Assembly: GCF_004362055.1 (NCBI RefSeq)
Contig: NZ_SNXB01000005.1
Coordinates: 248,001 to 312,000 of the forward strand
Direction of reading: 5' to 3'
Origin: Flavobacterium sp. 245
GTDB lineage: Bacteria > Bacteroidota > Bacteroidia > Flavobacteriales > Flavobacteriaceae
DNA length: 64,000 nucleotides
The position numbers and the translations under genes were made by a program. The notes beneath the pieces were generated by a model. It made no database searches and was not told where the DNA came from. It worked only from the letters and a program-made list of their open reading frames with translations. Positions 9,333 to 17,728 of this stretch are shown here, in pieces (position 1 is the first letter of the stretch; every line of letters starts with the position of its first letter).

Positions 9333-10412
9333 CTATTTGAAAAGCAGTTCAAAATGGTCTTTTACCATTTTCGGCAAAGAAAAGGAATTGCAAATTAATT
9401 CCCTCGTATTAATCGATATCTTTTTGTTTCCCAAATAAACATCTTCAAGAATTTTAGTTAAGGCTTTTATGTTTTTTGCTTCAAAAATATATCCGTTTTC
9501 AGCATTTTTTATAACTTCTGCATTTCCCCCAACATTTGTGGTTACAACTGGAACATTTGCCGCCAAGCTTTCTAAAATAGACAAACTGAAACATTCCATA
9601 TGTGTGGGCTGAAGCATATAGTCATATTGAAAAAAAATCTCATTTAAGTTGGGTTTGCTTCCTTTAAAAAGGAAATTATTTTGAAGTGAATACCGCCCAA
9701 TCTTCTCTAACAATATATTCTTGTAAGGTCCGTCACCATAAATATCAATCTTAATTTCTTCTTTTATTTCATTTGGAAGAAACGAAACAGATTCAATTAA
9801 ATCTTGTATCCCTTTTGATTCTCTAAGATGAGAGGCTACTAAAAAAGTAGGTTTATAAACACTTCTATTCTGTCGAATTAAAATCTTATCTATAACAACT
9901 CCATTATAAATTGTTTTAGTTTTATGTCCTAAATGTGATCCAAAATCTTTTAAAATCTCATTTACTGTATAATCAGAAACGCCAATGAATAAATTTATAT
10001 ATTTTGAGAACAGTAATCCTTTCAGTTTTTTATTTATTCTTTTCTTAAATGAATATCCGTTTAAAGGTCTTGGATTATGATCTATAGCAATAATTTCTGC
10101 AGTAGAAAGTTGTTTTACTTTTTTAAAAAAGGGTGTACACAATTCTACAAAATGAGTAATAATATGAGAATACTGTGGCTTATTATGTTCAAGAAATGTT
10201 AGAAAACTTTTCTCCACATTCGTTCCAGAACTGTAAATCTTCAATTCTGAATAATTGTCATGTTTTGAGTTATTAGGAAAAAACCAATCTACTTCAATAT
10301 TATTTTCTTTGCATTTTTGATCAAAACTCCAAAAAAAGTGATCCATTCCTCCAATTCTTTCTGGAAGTAATTCGTAATTGCAGATAATTGCTATTTTTTT
10401 CTTTAAGCCCAT
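9333..10412 (-). CDS. Glycosyltransferase family 4 (GT-B)
   Basis: A 359-residue GT4 enzyme. The donor domain opens with PTFLVASHLRESKGIQDLIE near residue 188 and carries the E-x7-E motif ECFSLSILESLAANVPVVTT near residue 278, followed by GGNAEVI. It overlaps the end of the upstream atypical GT-B gene by 10 bases. It is downstream of the nonulosonate cassette and upstream of the MBOAT gene, and may act on the same repeat unit. The sugar is not known. Confidence 0.86.
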   Translation of the reverse strand: MGLKKKIAIICNYELLPERIGGMDHFFWSFDQKCKENNIEVDWFFPNNSKHDNYSELKIYSSGTNVEKSFLTFLEHNKPQYSHIITHFVELCTPFFKKVKQLSTAEIIAIDHNPRPLNGYSFKKRINKKLKGLLFSKYINLFIGVSDYTVNEILKDFGSHLGHKTKTIYNGVVIDKILIRQNRSVYKPTFLVASHLRESKGIQDLIESVSFLPNEIKEEIKIDIYGDGPYKNILLEKIGRYSLQNNFLFKGSKPNLNEIFFQYDYMLQPTHMECFSLSILESLAANVPVVTTNVGGNAEVIKNAENGYIFEAKNIKALTKILEDVYLGNKKISINTRELICNSFSLPKMVKDHFELLFK

Positions 10413-11797
10413 CCCTGTAATGTCTCTGCAATTCTCTTTCCAGTATTTTCAAGAGGTCGGCTTACCTGCATTTCTACTAATCTCGCTCTTTCTTTTTCAT
10501 CAATTTCGGGATTTTGCAGATAAAGATTGATAGCACTAATCAATTCACTATCATTTTTTGCAATTCTAGTAGATTTTGAATTCACCACATTTTTTATATG
10601 CTCATAATCTAGAAACTTTTGATCATTATACAATCCACTATCTATGCTCCCAAAAACTGGGTTAATTACAGGTTTCTTAAAACACATAAAATCCAAACTC
10701 ATTGTTGAAAGCATGTTTATATTTAAATCTGAAAACTGTAATATACTGCGCAGATCAATAACATCTTCAACAGTTGGTACTCTCTGCGACCATGATTCTT
10801 GGTGGTCTTTTCTTGTAAGAACCCATTTTGGAAAATTCCATTTAATAAAAGAATATTTCTCTTTCAAATCTTTAAAACGAGAACCGTCTTCAGCGGGAGA
10901 GATTCTTACCAAAAAATTGACTTTTGGAATATTGTTATTTGTAATTGCGCTTGCTATTGTATCAATATAAAGTTCATCATTTTTACTTGTTGATACATCT
11001 CCACAACTAAAGCATATTGTTTTCATTGAAGGATCCAAATCAAATTCATTATGAAATTTTTCCTTTGTAGATTTATATCGATCCAGAACATAAGGTTCAA
11101 ATTGGGGAGTTCCAACAACTTTAATTTGTTGTTCTTTAACAGATGGATAAAATTGTAAAAGTTCTGATTTCATTAAATCACTCCATACTAAGTAGCAATC
11201 ATAATTGCCTGACATTCTCCCTTTAGAAGCTAAATTATCCCAACTAAAAATAAAAGTAGCTGTCCTTACTTTCAATAATTCTGCTGCATAAATGACCGGA
11301 GCTATAAAAGGTGGTCGCTGATGGGTAAAAAATAATAAATCAAAATTTTCTTTTTTTAAAATTTCAAAATATTCTTTAGTGATGACATCATTCTTAAAAA
11401 ATAATTGCTGGCAATGATTAAAACGCTGTATCCACTTTTCAGAATTCAGAAAAGAAGTTAATTTAAAAATAAATCTCGTAGCATACCCTCGCGGATTCTT
11501 TGCATTTGTCCAATTTTTTTGAAGATTTATCTCAATTCCCTTGTTCTGTTTTTTGTGAAGCTGTAAGTGGGCAACTTCTTTTGATTTTCTAAAAAACCAA
11601 GTAAAAAAACTTTCATTGAAAATCGATAATTCTATAATTTCACAATTAACATTTAAGTCTTTATAAGCTTCTTTTGGAAGACAAGATAATATCACAACTT
11701 CATTAAATGATTCCTGTGCCTTTTGATAAAAATCGCTAAGCATGAAATTCCTAAAACCTACTCCATCAGTTATTACTATTCCTAATTTACTCATCAT
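10403..11797 (-). CDS. Atypical GT-B glycosyltransferase, candidate nonulosonate transferase
   Basis: A 464-residue protein with an overall GT-B look that lacks the clear GT4 E-x7-E signature. Visible pieces are LGIVITDGVGFRNFMLSD at the start, FIFSWDNLASKGRMSGNYD near residue 187, DCYLVWSDLMKSELL, and VVGTPQFEPYVL near residue 227. The SWDN, then 'VWS', then VxGxPxF series is seen in UDP-glycosyltransferase or glycerophosphotransferase-like GT-B proteins. It directly follows (2 bases) the dehydrogenase of the neu cassette, so transfer of the CMP-activated acid is a reasonable guess but is not shown. Two ATGs lie side by side at the start (11797 and 11794). Confidence 0.55.
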   Translation of the reverse strand: MMSKLGIVITDGVGFRNFMLSDFYQKAQESFNEVVILSCLPKEAYKDLNVNCEIIELSIFNESFFTWFFRKSKEVAHLQLHKKQNKGIEINLQKNWTNAKNPRGYATRFIFKLTSFLNSEKWIQRFNHCQQLFFKNDVITKEYFEILKKENFDLLFFTHQRPPFIAPVIYAAELLKVRTATFIFSWDNLASKGRMSGNYDCYLVWSDLMKSELLQFYPSVKEQQIKVVGTPQFEPYVLDRYKSTKEKFHNEFDLDPSMKTICFSCGDVSTSKNDELYIDTIASAITNNNIPKVNFLVRISPAEDGSRFKDLKEKYSFIKWNFPKWVLTRKDHQESWSQRVPTVEDVIDLRSILQFSDLNINMLSTMSLDFMCFKKPVINPVFGSIDSGLYNDQKFLDYEHIKNVVNSKSTRIAKNDSELISAINLYLQNPEIDEKERARLVEMQVSRPLENTGKRIAETLQGWA

Positions 11798-11798
11798 T

Positions 11799-12734
11799 TC
11801 AAATACTATTTCTACAAAACTTTTCTACAATAAATTCCTCTGTCATTGCCATAGATTCAAAGGTGGCTCCAGCTATATGTGGCGTAATAATAATATTAAA
11901 TCCTTTATTAGCTAAAGCTATTAATACGTTCTTTTCATTTTCATGTTGGAACTCATCAGATATAACATCCGTTGCGATACCTTTAATTAAACCTTCTTCT
12001 ATTTTGGTGGCAATTACTTTTTCATCCCAAATTTTTCCTCGAGACGTATTAATAACAAAAACTTCTTTTTTGACGCCACTTAGAAGATTTTCATCTATAA
12101 AATACTTATTCTCTTCTGTGTAAGGTATATGGATCGAAATAATATCTGCCCAAGAAAATAAGGTCGTCGGGGTTGCAAATCTTTCATATTCTGATTCAAA
12201 AGAAAGTACATCGTAAAATCCTACATTCATACCAAAAGCTGATGCAATATGGGCTACTTGCTTGCCAACTCTTCCTAATCCTAAAACAGCGATATTTTTG
12301 CCTTTTAGATTATTATTTTTAAATCTATCTCTATCCCAATTTCCTAATTTTACATCATCAAATGCAAAAGGTACTTTTTTAATTAAGGAAAGAATTAGAG
12401 CCCAAGTATGTTCTGCAGTTGACGGAATACTTTCTAAAAAATTAGTTTCCCCTTTTAAGGTAAAAATTCTACCGCCTTTTGAAGCAAAATAGTCTTCATC
12501 AATATGATCTGTTCCGGTCGTAGCCGAAAGGATATATTTTAAATTTGGCAACTGGTCAATTATAGAATTGCTAATCTTAAACTTTAATCTAACAAAAATT
12601 GCAGAAGCATCAATACATTCTGATATAAGTTGCTGTTCATTTTTACAATCTAACAGCTTTACACTCGCAATTTCTGAAAGTTTCTCTAATCCCTTTGGGC
12701 TAAAATGCTCGGATTCAGTTATTGCTATTTTCAT
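11799..12734 (-). CDS. D-2-hydroxyacid dehydrogenase family protein (NAD-dependent)
   Basis: A 311-residue dehydrogenase when started at the ATG at 12734 (MKIAITESEHF), the first point where family similarity begins; this start overlaps neuA by 20 bases. An upstream in-frame start at 12788 would add 18 residues unlike the family. The NAD-binding loop is VLGLGRVGKQVAHIA near residue 150. Catalytic residues appear as INTSRGKIWDE (Arg), a Glu after DVISDE, and ITPHIAGATFES (His), so it looks active. Known relatives reduce 2-keto acids or oxidise D-2-hydroxy acids such as phosphoglycerate. Its place right behind neuA suggests a link to the nonulosonic acid or to a lactyl- or glyceryl-type substituent. 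Confidence 0.75.
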   Translation of the reverse strand: MKIAITESEHFSPKGLEKLSEIASVKLLDCKNEQQLISECIDASAIFVRLKFKISNSIIDQLPNLKYILSATTGTDHIDEDYFASKGGRIFTLKGETNFLESIPSTAEHTWALILSLIKKVPFAFDDVKLGNWDRDRFKNNNLKGKNIAVLGLGRVGKQVAHIASAFGMNVGFYDVLSFESEYERFATPTTLFSWADIISIHIPYTEENKYFIDENLLSGVKKEVFVINTSRGKIWDEKVIATKIEEGLIKGIATDVISDEFQHENEKNVLIALANKGFNIIITPHIAGATFESMAMTEEFIVEKFCRNSI

Positions 12735-13413
12735 CTTTCCAATCATCATATAATAAAGTTGCCAGTGCAAAATCCCTTTTGTTATCAATATTGACGAGCC
12801 AATTTGGATCCATTATATAAGGTTTTTTATATGTAGGCATTAAGGTATTTTGTTCTAAAAATGCTTTTTGAGTCACTGCATAAAAGCAGCCATTTCTATA
12901 ATAAACGGGTGTTAAATCTTGTCTTCTTAAAGTTTCGCCCGAATTGATGTAAGGAATCAAATTGATGTTTTCATCAAGCTGATACATTCGAGCTGGATGA
13001 ATGTCATCCATAGGCACAACGCTGATGACGCCCTCTAATGACAAATCCTTTTTAAACATATTAATAATTTCATCCAATTGCTGCGCGGAGCGAAGCGGAG
13101 CCGTTGGTTGCAGTAAAACTAACAAATCGTAATCGCTTTTTAAAGTATCTAATACATGCTTAACTGCGTTTACTACAGGACTATCATCTTTTGCGAGATT
13201 ATCTGGTCTTACTATTATATCTACATTTTCTTTTTCGACAACATTTATAATTTCAGGACTATCCGTAGTAACCACAATCTTCGAAATCATTTTAGACTCC
13301 TTTGCACAATCAATGGCATGAACAATAAGCGACTTATCTCCTAGGAGTTTTATGTTTTTTCCTGGAACGCCCTTTGAGCCACCTCGAGCCGGGATGATAG
13401 CAAGAATTTTCAT
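12715..13413 (-). CDS. neuA: CMP-nonulosonate cytidylyltransferase (NeuA/LegF type)
   Basis: A 232-residue nucleotidyltransferase that activates a nine-carbon 2-keto sugar acid with CTP to give the CMP donor. It opens with ILAIIPARGGSKGVPGKNIK, the CTP-binding signature of the family, and has VRPDNLAKDDSPVVNAV near residue 68 and LVLLQPTAPLRSAQQLDEI near residue 95. The length matches single-domain NeuA/LegF/PseF enzymes. It starts with a one-base overlap (TAATG) after neuC. Sequence alone does not separate sialic from legionaminic or related substrates. See the pathway finding for why a legionaminic-type acid is favoured. Confidence 0.88.
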   Translation of the reverse strand: MKILAIIPARGGSKGVPGKNIKLLGDKSLIVHAIDCAKESKMISKIVVTTDSPEIINVVEKENVDIIVRPDNLAKDDSPVVNAVKHVLDTLKSDYDLLVLLQPTAPLRSAQQLDEIINMFKKDLSLEGVISVVPMDDIHPARMYQLDENINLIPYINSGETLRRQDLTPVYYRNGCFYAVTQKAFLEQNTLMPTYKKPYIMDPNWLVNIDNKRDFALATLLYDDWKDENSNN

Positions 13414-14570
13414 TAATACATTATTGTTTTATGAAATTGCAAAGGTAATTCAGCCAGCAAGTCAGCTATCTGTTCACCAGCTTTTCCAGCACCATAAATT
13501 GACGATGACTCTGCTTTCCCTTTTTGAACAGCCGTTTTAATGGCGGTCTCAATTTGTTCTTGTGAATAATCAACATCAACACTATTTCCTCCACGATCTC
13601 TTCTGTTTTGACGTGAGCCTATATTGATTACTGGAACTCCTAAAAAGGCACATTCACGAATACCAACACTAGAGTTCCCTATTAAACATTCACTGTGCTT
13701 TAATAATTCAAGAAAATCTTTCCCTTCCATATTCTTAAAAAAGTGAACATTAGGCAACTGATGCTGCTCTCTAAAAGCACGTATTCCTGTTGAAGTCCCA
13801 TCTGCTCCGGCATCGACATTTGGCCAAAACCAAAGTGTAGGCTTATTTATTTTGTAAATAGCTTCAAGAGTAGCTTCTATATGCTTTCTAGAATCTTTAT
13901 ATTCTGTAGTAACAGGATGTTGCATTACGACCAAATATCCATTTGATAAATCAGGTGTTGCGCCCACTCCTCCATATTTTTGGTAAGGATCAAATGGAAG
14001 TTTTTCGCTTTTTATAATCTCTTCTGCTAAATCAATAGAAGGACAGCCAGTATTAAAAACAAATTCTGGATCTTCTCCTAATTTTATAACTCTATCTTTT
14101 GCATTTTCTGAAGCTACAAAATGATAATCTGATAATTTTGTGATTGCATGACGTACTTTTTCGTCAATATTTCCAGTAACTTCACCTCCTTGAATGTGCG
14201 CTAGAGGAATATTCATATAAGAAGCTGCAATAGCAGTTGCCATTGTTTCAAATCGGTCGGCTACGGTTACCACAATATCTGGTTTTAAATTATCAAAAAC
14301 CGTAGATAATTCTAAAATCCCAATTCCTGTCGTTTTTGCTGCAGCAGTTAGATTTTCTCCTTCTAATACGTTAAAAACTTTCGCGGCAATATTGAAACCG
14401 TCTTTCTCTATAAAATTCACGGCAGAACCGTATCTATCCAATAAAGCCGAAGCCGCTACAACCAAAAGCAATTCTAAATCCGGGTGCTTTTGAATAGCTG
14501 ATAATACAGTTTTTACACGACTATAAGAAGGTCGGGCTGTGATTACCACAGCTATTTTTCTTTTTGGCAT
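13413..14570 (-). CDS. neuC: Hydrolysing UDP-sugar 2-epimerase (NeuC/LegG type)
   Basis: A 385-residue GT-B-fold epimerase that hydrolyses a UDP-2-acetamido sugar and inverts C2, giving free ManNAc (NeuC) or 2,4-diacetamido-2,4,6-trideoxymannose (LegG). Signatures are VVITARPSYSRVKTVLSAI at the start, VTVADRFETMATAIAA near residue 100, HIQGGEVTGNIDEKVRHAI near residue 123 and CLIGNSSVGIRECAFLGVPV near residue 290. Length is normal. It is followed with one-base overlap by neuA and preceded 99 bases away by neuB. NeuC versus LegG cannot be fixed from motifs, but PglF/E/D-like genes in the same window could make the LegG substrate. Confidence 0.88.
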   Translation of the reverse strand: MPKRKIAVVITARPSYSRVKTVLSAIQKHPDLELLLVVAASALLDRYGSAVNFIEKDGFNIAAKVFNVLEGENLTAAAKTTGIGILELSTVFDNLKPDIVVTVADRFETMATAIAASYMNIPLAHIQGGEVTGNIDEKVRHAITKLSDYHFVASENAKDRVIKLGEDPEFVFNTGCPSIDLAEEIIKSEKLPFDPYQKYGGVGATPDLSNGYLVVMQHPVTTEYKDSRKHIEATLEAIYKINKPTLWFWPNVDAGADGTSTGIRAFREQHQLPNVHFFKNMEGKDFLELLKHSECLIGNSSVGIRECAFLGVPVINIGSRQNRRDRGGNSVDVDYSQEQIETAIKTAVQKGKAESSSIYGAGKAGEQIADLLAELPLQFHKTIMY

Positions 14571-14669
14571 TTTTAATTTATTAAAGGGCTAAAGTAGATA
14601 AAAAAGAGGAAAGCAAAATGTTATTTTTTCTCAAATTTATTAAGCTAAAAAGGTTATTTTTTTCGTTGC

Positions 14670-15686
14670 TTATAACAAATCTGATTCATTCAAAAAATCC
14701 CATTGCTTTAATTCTTTCTTCAATGTTTTTCCAATTATTTTTTGGAATTGAGAAGCATCTATTCCAAAACCTTTGGGTTTCTTTGCTTCCAAATCACCAA
14801 ATGTAAGAATATGATCTTTAGGTAAATCTTTATTAATAGCCAAAGATTTTTCAAAAATTTGTTTCAAAGGCTTTAAATACTCAATATCATTTTTCTCTAT
14901 TGGATTTTTCATTGCTTTGCCAACATTTCGAACAGATTCTACAAGTTCTCTAGCCTCAACTAGCGTTAATGAAGCCTTTGCATCTGGTCCAAAAAGTTCC
15001 CTGTCAAAAACAACATGAAATTCTAAAATACAAGCACCTAATGCTGTAGCTGCAATACAAGCTTCTTTTTTAGCAGAATGATCTGAAAATCCTATTGAAA
15101 CATTATAACGCTGTTTTAATTCCGAAATAACATTTAGCCCGTATTGTTCTGGTTGTGTGGGATAAGCAGTTGTACATTGCAAAATTGAAAACTCAACATT
15201 TCTTTCTTTTAAGAAACCTACTGTTTTATCAAGTTCTGAGAAAGAACTCATCCCTGATGAAATTATCATGGGTTTTCCAGTCTTAGCAATTTTTTCTAGA
15301 ATCAAAAAATTATTTACTTCGCCAGAACCTATTTTGTAACATTCAACACCTATTTCTTCCAGCCAATCAACAGCCAAATTACTAAATGGAGAACAAATGA
15401 AATCTAATCCAGCTTCGTCACAATATTCTTTAATTCCTTTCCATTGTTCTAAAGAAAAGCCCATTCGTTTCCAATAATCAAATCGTGTTTTGTCTTCTAA
15501 TGAAAATTTTACACGAAAAGGTTCATGTTCACTGCTTTCAGCTTCAGCAATATGCATCTGAAATTTAACTGCATCAACTCCTGTTTTTGCAATCGCATCA
15601 ATATAGGAATATAATATTCCTAAACTGCCTTCGTGGGCTTGACCAATTTCAGCAATAATATATGGTGATGATTTTTTTGACGGCAT
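14670..15686 (-). CDS. neuB: Nonulosonic acid synthase (NeuB/LegI family)
   Basis: A 338-residue enzyme that condenses phosphoenolpyruvate with a six-carbon N-acyl mannosamine-type sugar to form the nonulosonic acid. The N-terminal TIM barrel begins YIIAEIGQAHEGSLGILYSY; the usual GxNHxG reads GQAHEG here. Further motifs are DAVKFQMHIA, YKIGSGEVNNFLILEKIAKT near residue 117, and IGFSDHSAKKEACIAATALG near residue 198. A C-terminal SAF (antifreeze-like) domain spans about residues 278-338. It is the first gene of the neuB-neuC-neuA set, with a possible -7 box just upstream (15709-15716). Product identity is undecided between Neu5Ac and Leg-type acids. Confidence 0.88.
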   Translation of the reverse strand: MPSKKSSPYIIAEIGQAHEGSLGILYSYIDAIAKTGVDAVKFQMHIAEAESSEHEPFRVKFSLEDKTRFDYWKRMGFSLEQWKGIKEYCDEAGLDFICSPFSNLAVDWLEEIGVECYKIGSGEVNNFLILEKIAKTGKPMIISSGMSSFSELDKTVGFLKERNVEFSILQCTTAYPTQPEQYGLNVISELKQRYNVSIGFSDHSAKKEACIAATALGACILEFHVVFDRELFGPDAKASLTLVEARELVESVRNVGKAMKNPIEKNDIEYLKPLKQIFEKSLAINKDLPKDHILTFGDLEAKKPKGFGIDASQFQKIIGKTLKKELKQWDFLNESDLL

Positions 15687-15708
15687 ACTTAAATTTCTTT
15701 TGTATTAA

Positions 15709-15716
15709 CAAAAATA
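15709..15716 (-). promoter_or_regulatory. Possible -7 box ahead of neuB
   Basis: On the minus strand this octamer reads TATTTTTG, an exact match to the Bacteroidota -7 consensus TAnnTTTG, and lies about 22 bases before the neuB ATG. No TTG -33 element is present at the normal 17-23 base spacing; the nearest is about 30 bases upstream. The intergenic stretch is 84 bases, one of the longer ones locally, so an internal promoter for the nonulosonate genes is possible but weakly supported. Confidence 0.25.
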
Positions 15717-15770
15717 CTTTATTTTATAGGTTTTTAATAAGATTGGCAAGCTTCAAAATTTGATTTTTTT

Positions 15771-16655
15771 TTAAAATTTCAAATGTGACAAACTTCGCAT
15801 TTTTAAAATTACAGATTTATCAATCGGTTTTCTATATTTTAAAATCTTAGGGGTTTTAATCATTACGACAAGCAAAGTTTTAAAATATATTTTACAACAT
15901 TGCCAATCACTTAAAGCATATTTTTTAAAATTATGCCAATACAATTTTAAAATATTAATTAAAGGAAAAGGATAATAAACCAAAAAATAAAATGTTGAAT
16001 TTTTTAATTGTTTCCCAAATCTAAAATAATTCTGTTTACTTACTTTTCTTTGTTCTTTGTTTACTCTATGATTAATTTTCACTTGATTCGTATATAAAAT
16101 ATCGTAACCTTTTGATATAACTTCAATAGACAAACAGGACTCCTCTCCGTAAATATCAATCCATACCGGAAAACCGTTTGTAAGATTATAAACTGATTTT
16201 CGAATTGCGAAACCACACCCAATAAATTCCGAGGTTAAATATTCTTTTTTTACATTTTCTGCATGCTTCAAAGCTTCCTGATCAGATTGAAAAACTCCTC
16301 TGATCTCCTCAAGGGCTAAAATTCCAACTTGAAGATTTTTCTTAAGCAGATTTTCTATTTGATCCAAAAAATCAATACTTAACGGATGAGCATCGTCATC
16401 CAATCCAATTAATATTTCCGAATTTGCTAACGGGTAAATTTGATGTCTGGCTGCTGAAGCTCCAATCGATTTTACAGAAATAAACCATTTTACCCAAATA
16501 AATTCATTTTTGAGATTTTCAGATTCATCAGTACATCCATCCAAAAAAACTAATACTTCTACTTCAGCTTTATCTATTAAAGATTCTATAATATTTAAAG
16601 TTTTGAATAAATCTTGTTTTCTGTTTTTTGATACAATTAATATTGAAGCTCTCAT
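15771..16655 (-). CDS. Glycosyltransferase family 2 (GT-A)
   Basis: A 294-residue GT2 enzyme. It opens MRASILIVSKNRKQDLFKTL, has the acidic metal-binding cluster ILIGLDDDAHPLSIDF near residue 86, and has a late acidic pair in DIYGEESCLSIEVISKG near residue 175. Two hydrophobic stretches near residues 220-265 (FYFLVYYPFPLINILKLYW) may hold it at the membrane. It lies 2 bases after an acyltransferase gene and 84 bases before neuB. Donor unknown. Confidence 0.83.
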   Translation of the reverse strand: MRASILIVSKNRKQDLFKTLNIIESLIDKAEVEVLVFLDGCTDESENLKNEFIWVKWFISVKSIGASAARHQIYPLANSEILIGLDDDAHPLSIDFLDQIENLLKKNLQVGILALEEIRGVFQSDQEALKHAENVKKEYLTSEFIGCGFAIRKSVYNLTNGFPVWIDIYGEESCLSIEVISKGYDILYTNQVKINHRVNKEQRKVSKQNYFRFGKQLKNSTFYFLVYYPFPLINILKLYWHNFKKYALSDWQCCKIYFKTLLVVMIKTPKILKYRKPIDKSVILKMRSLSHLKF

Positions 16656-16657
16656 TT

Positions 16658-17728
16658 TTAAAATTTATTGACTTTTTTCAAAACCATTATGATTCTTCCT
16701 TCAACGTATTTTGTAAATAGAACACTGCTTACAATTAATATCATAATATAAATAAGTGTTGGCAAAAAAGGCAAAAAATTAAAGTTTAGGTGATTTTTAT
16801 TTATTAAAAAAATACCAATATTTTCATGTATCAAATAAAGAAAATAGGATGAAACTCCAATACTATTTATAACTTTTGCATTTAAAAACGAAATTCGTCT
16901 AGGGTAATAAATCATTAATAAAAACAGTGAAATAAAAACAATAAAGAGTGACATTTTTTTTAAATCAGGGAAAGACTTGAAAAGTAAAAAGAAAGAAAAA
17001 AATAAAAAAAGGCATTTCTCTAAAGCTACATTTTTTATTTGTTTTAAATTATTTTCATAAAAAACATAAAAAACTGCTCCCAAACAAAAAAATGGCAATG
17101 CTTCTCCTAAATTGAAAACTGATTCCCAAGCTTTAAGCTTTACATATAAACTATTTGAAGTATCGACGTATGATAATACAAAACTAAAAACACTCAAGAT
17201 TATAGATATGGTGAAAAAATTACGGTAAAAACTTTTTTTACAAAAGAAATATAAAAAAGAAGCTAAAACATAAAACTGAATTTCAACCCAAAGACTCCAA
17301 TAGGAAGCACTTATATAATCTAATTTAACTGTATACCTTGTTAGTGAAGACAATAAATCTGGCTGTATAAAGGTTAAACTAACCACTATATTTTTAAAAT
17401 AATGACTCGCTGGAAATAAAAAATCATTATCCAAAAAATTAAAGAAAATATAAGTTAAAACGGAAGCAAAAAACATTCCTGGCAATAATCTCGTAAATCT
17501 ATTGGACCAAAACTGTCCTAATGATTTTGTTCTTTCAAGTGTAAATAAAATAACAAATCCACTTATCATAAAGAAAAAATGAACTCCATATTTTCCATAT
17601 CCAAAATAATCATATTTATTGTAATATGGATATAAATTAGTCCAGCGCGAGAAAAAATGAAAAAAAATAACCATAACAATAGCTATACCACGAAAACTGT
17701 CTAAAATCTCAATTCTATTATTTTTCAT
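16658..17728 (-). CDS. Acyltransferase 3 family membrane protein (OafA/NodX-like)
   Basis: A 356-residue integral membrane acyltransferase with about ten helices. The family signature EILDSFRGIAIVMVIFFHFF at the N-terminus carries the conserved Arg and His, and GKYGVHFFFMISGFVI and ASYWSLWVEIQFYVLASF (near residue 140) follow in order. Such proteins O-acetylate (sometimes O-acylate) sugars of O-antigens or exopolysaccharides using cytoplasmic acetyl-CoA. There is no SGNH domain, unlike the protein at 60039-61931. It is placed between two GT2 genes (1- and 2-base spacing), so it likely modifies a residue of the ABC-exported glycan. Confidence 0.87.
   Translation of the reverse strand: MKNNRIEILDSFRGIAIVMVIFFHFFSRWTNLYPYYNKYDYFGYGKYGVHFFFMISGFVILFTLERTKSLGQFWSNRFTRLLPGMFFASVLTYIFFNFLDNDFLFPASHYFKNIVVSLTFIQPDLLSSLTRYTVKLDYISASYWSLWVEIQFYVLASFLYFFCKKSFYRNFFTISIILSVFSFVLSYVDTSNSLYVKLKAWESVFNLGEALPFFCLGAVFYVFYENNLKQIKNVALEKCLFLFFSFFLLFKSFPDLKKMSLFIVFISLFLLMIYYPRRISFLNAKVINSIGVSSYFLYLIHENIGIFLINKNHLNFNFLPFLPTLIYIMILIVSSVLFTKYVEGRIIMVLKKVNKF

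Noticed and set aside
13081..13105. GC-rich near-palindrome (GCGGAGCGAAGCGGAGC) that looks like a REP element or regulatory hairpin
   Set aside because: It lies inside neuA and encodes the conserved segment TAPLRSAQQ, so codon choice explains it adequately.
12715..15686. Firm assignment of the neu genes to N-acetylneuraminic (sialic) acid
   Set aside because: Motifs shared by NeuB/LegI, NeuC/LegG and NeuA/LegF cannot separate the substrates, and context favours a diamino precursor.
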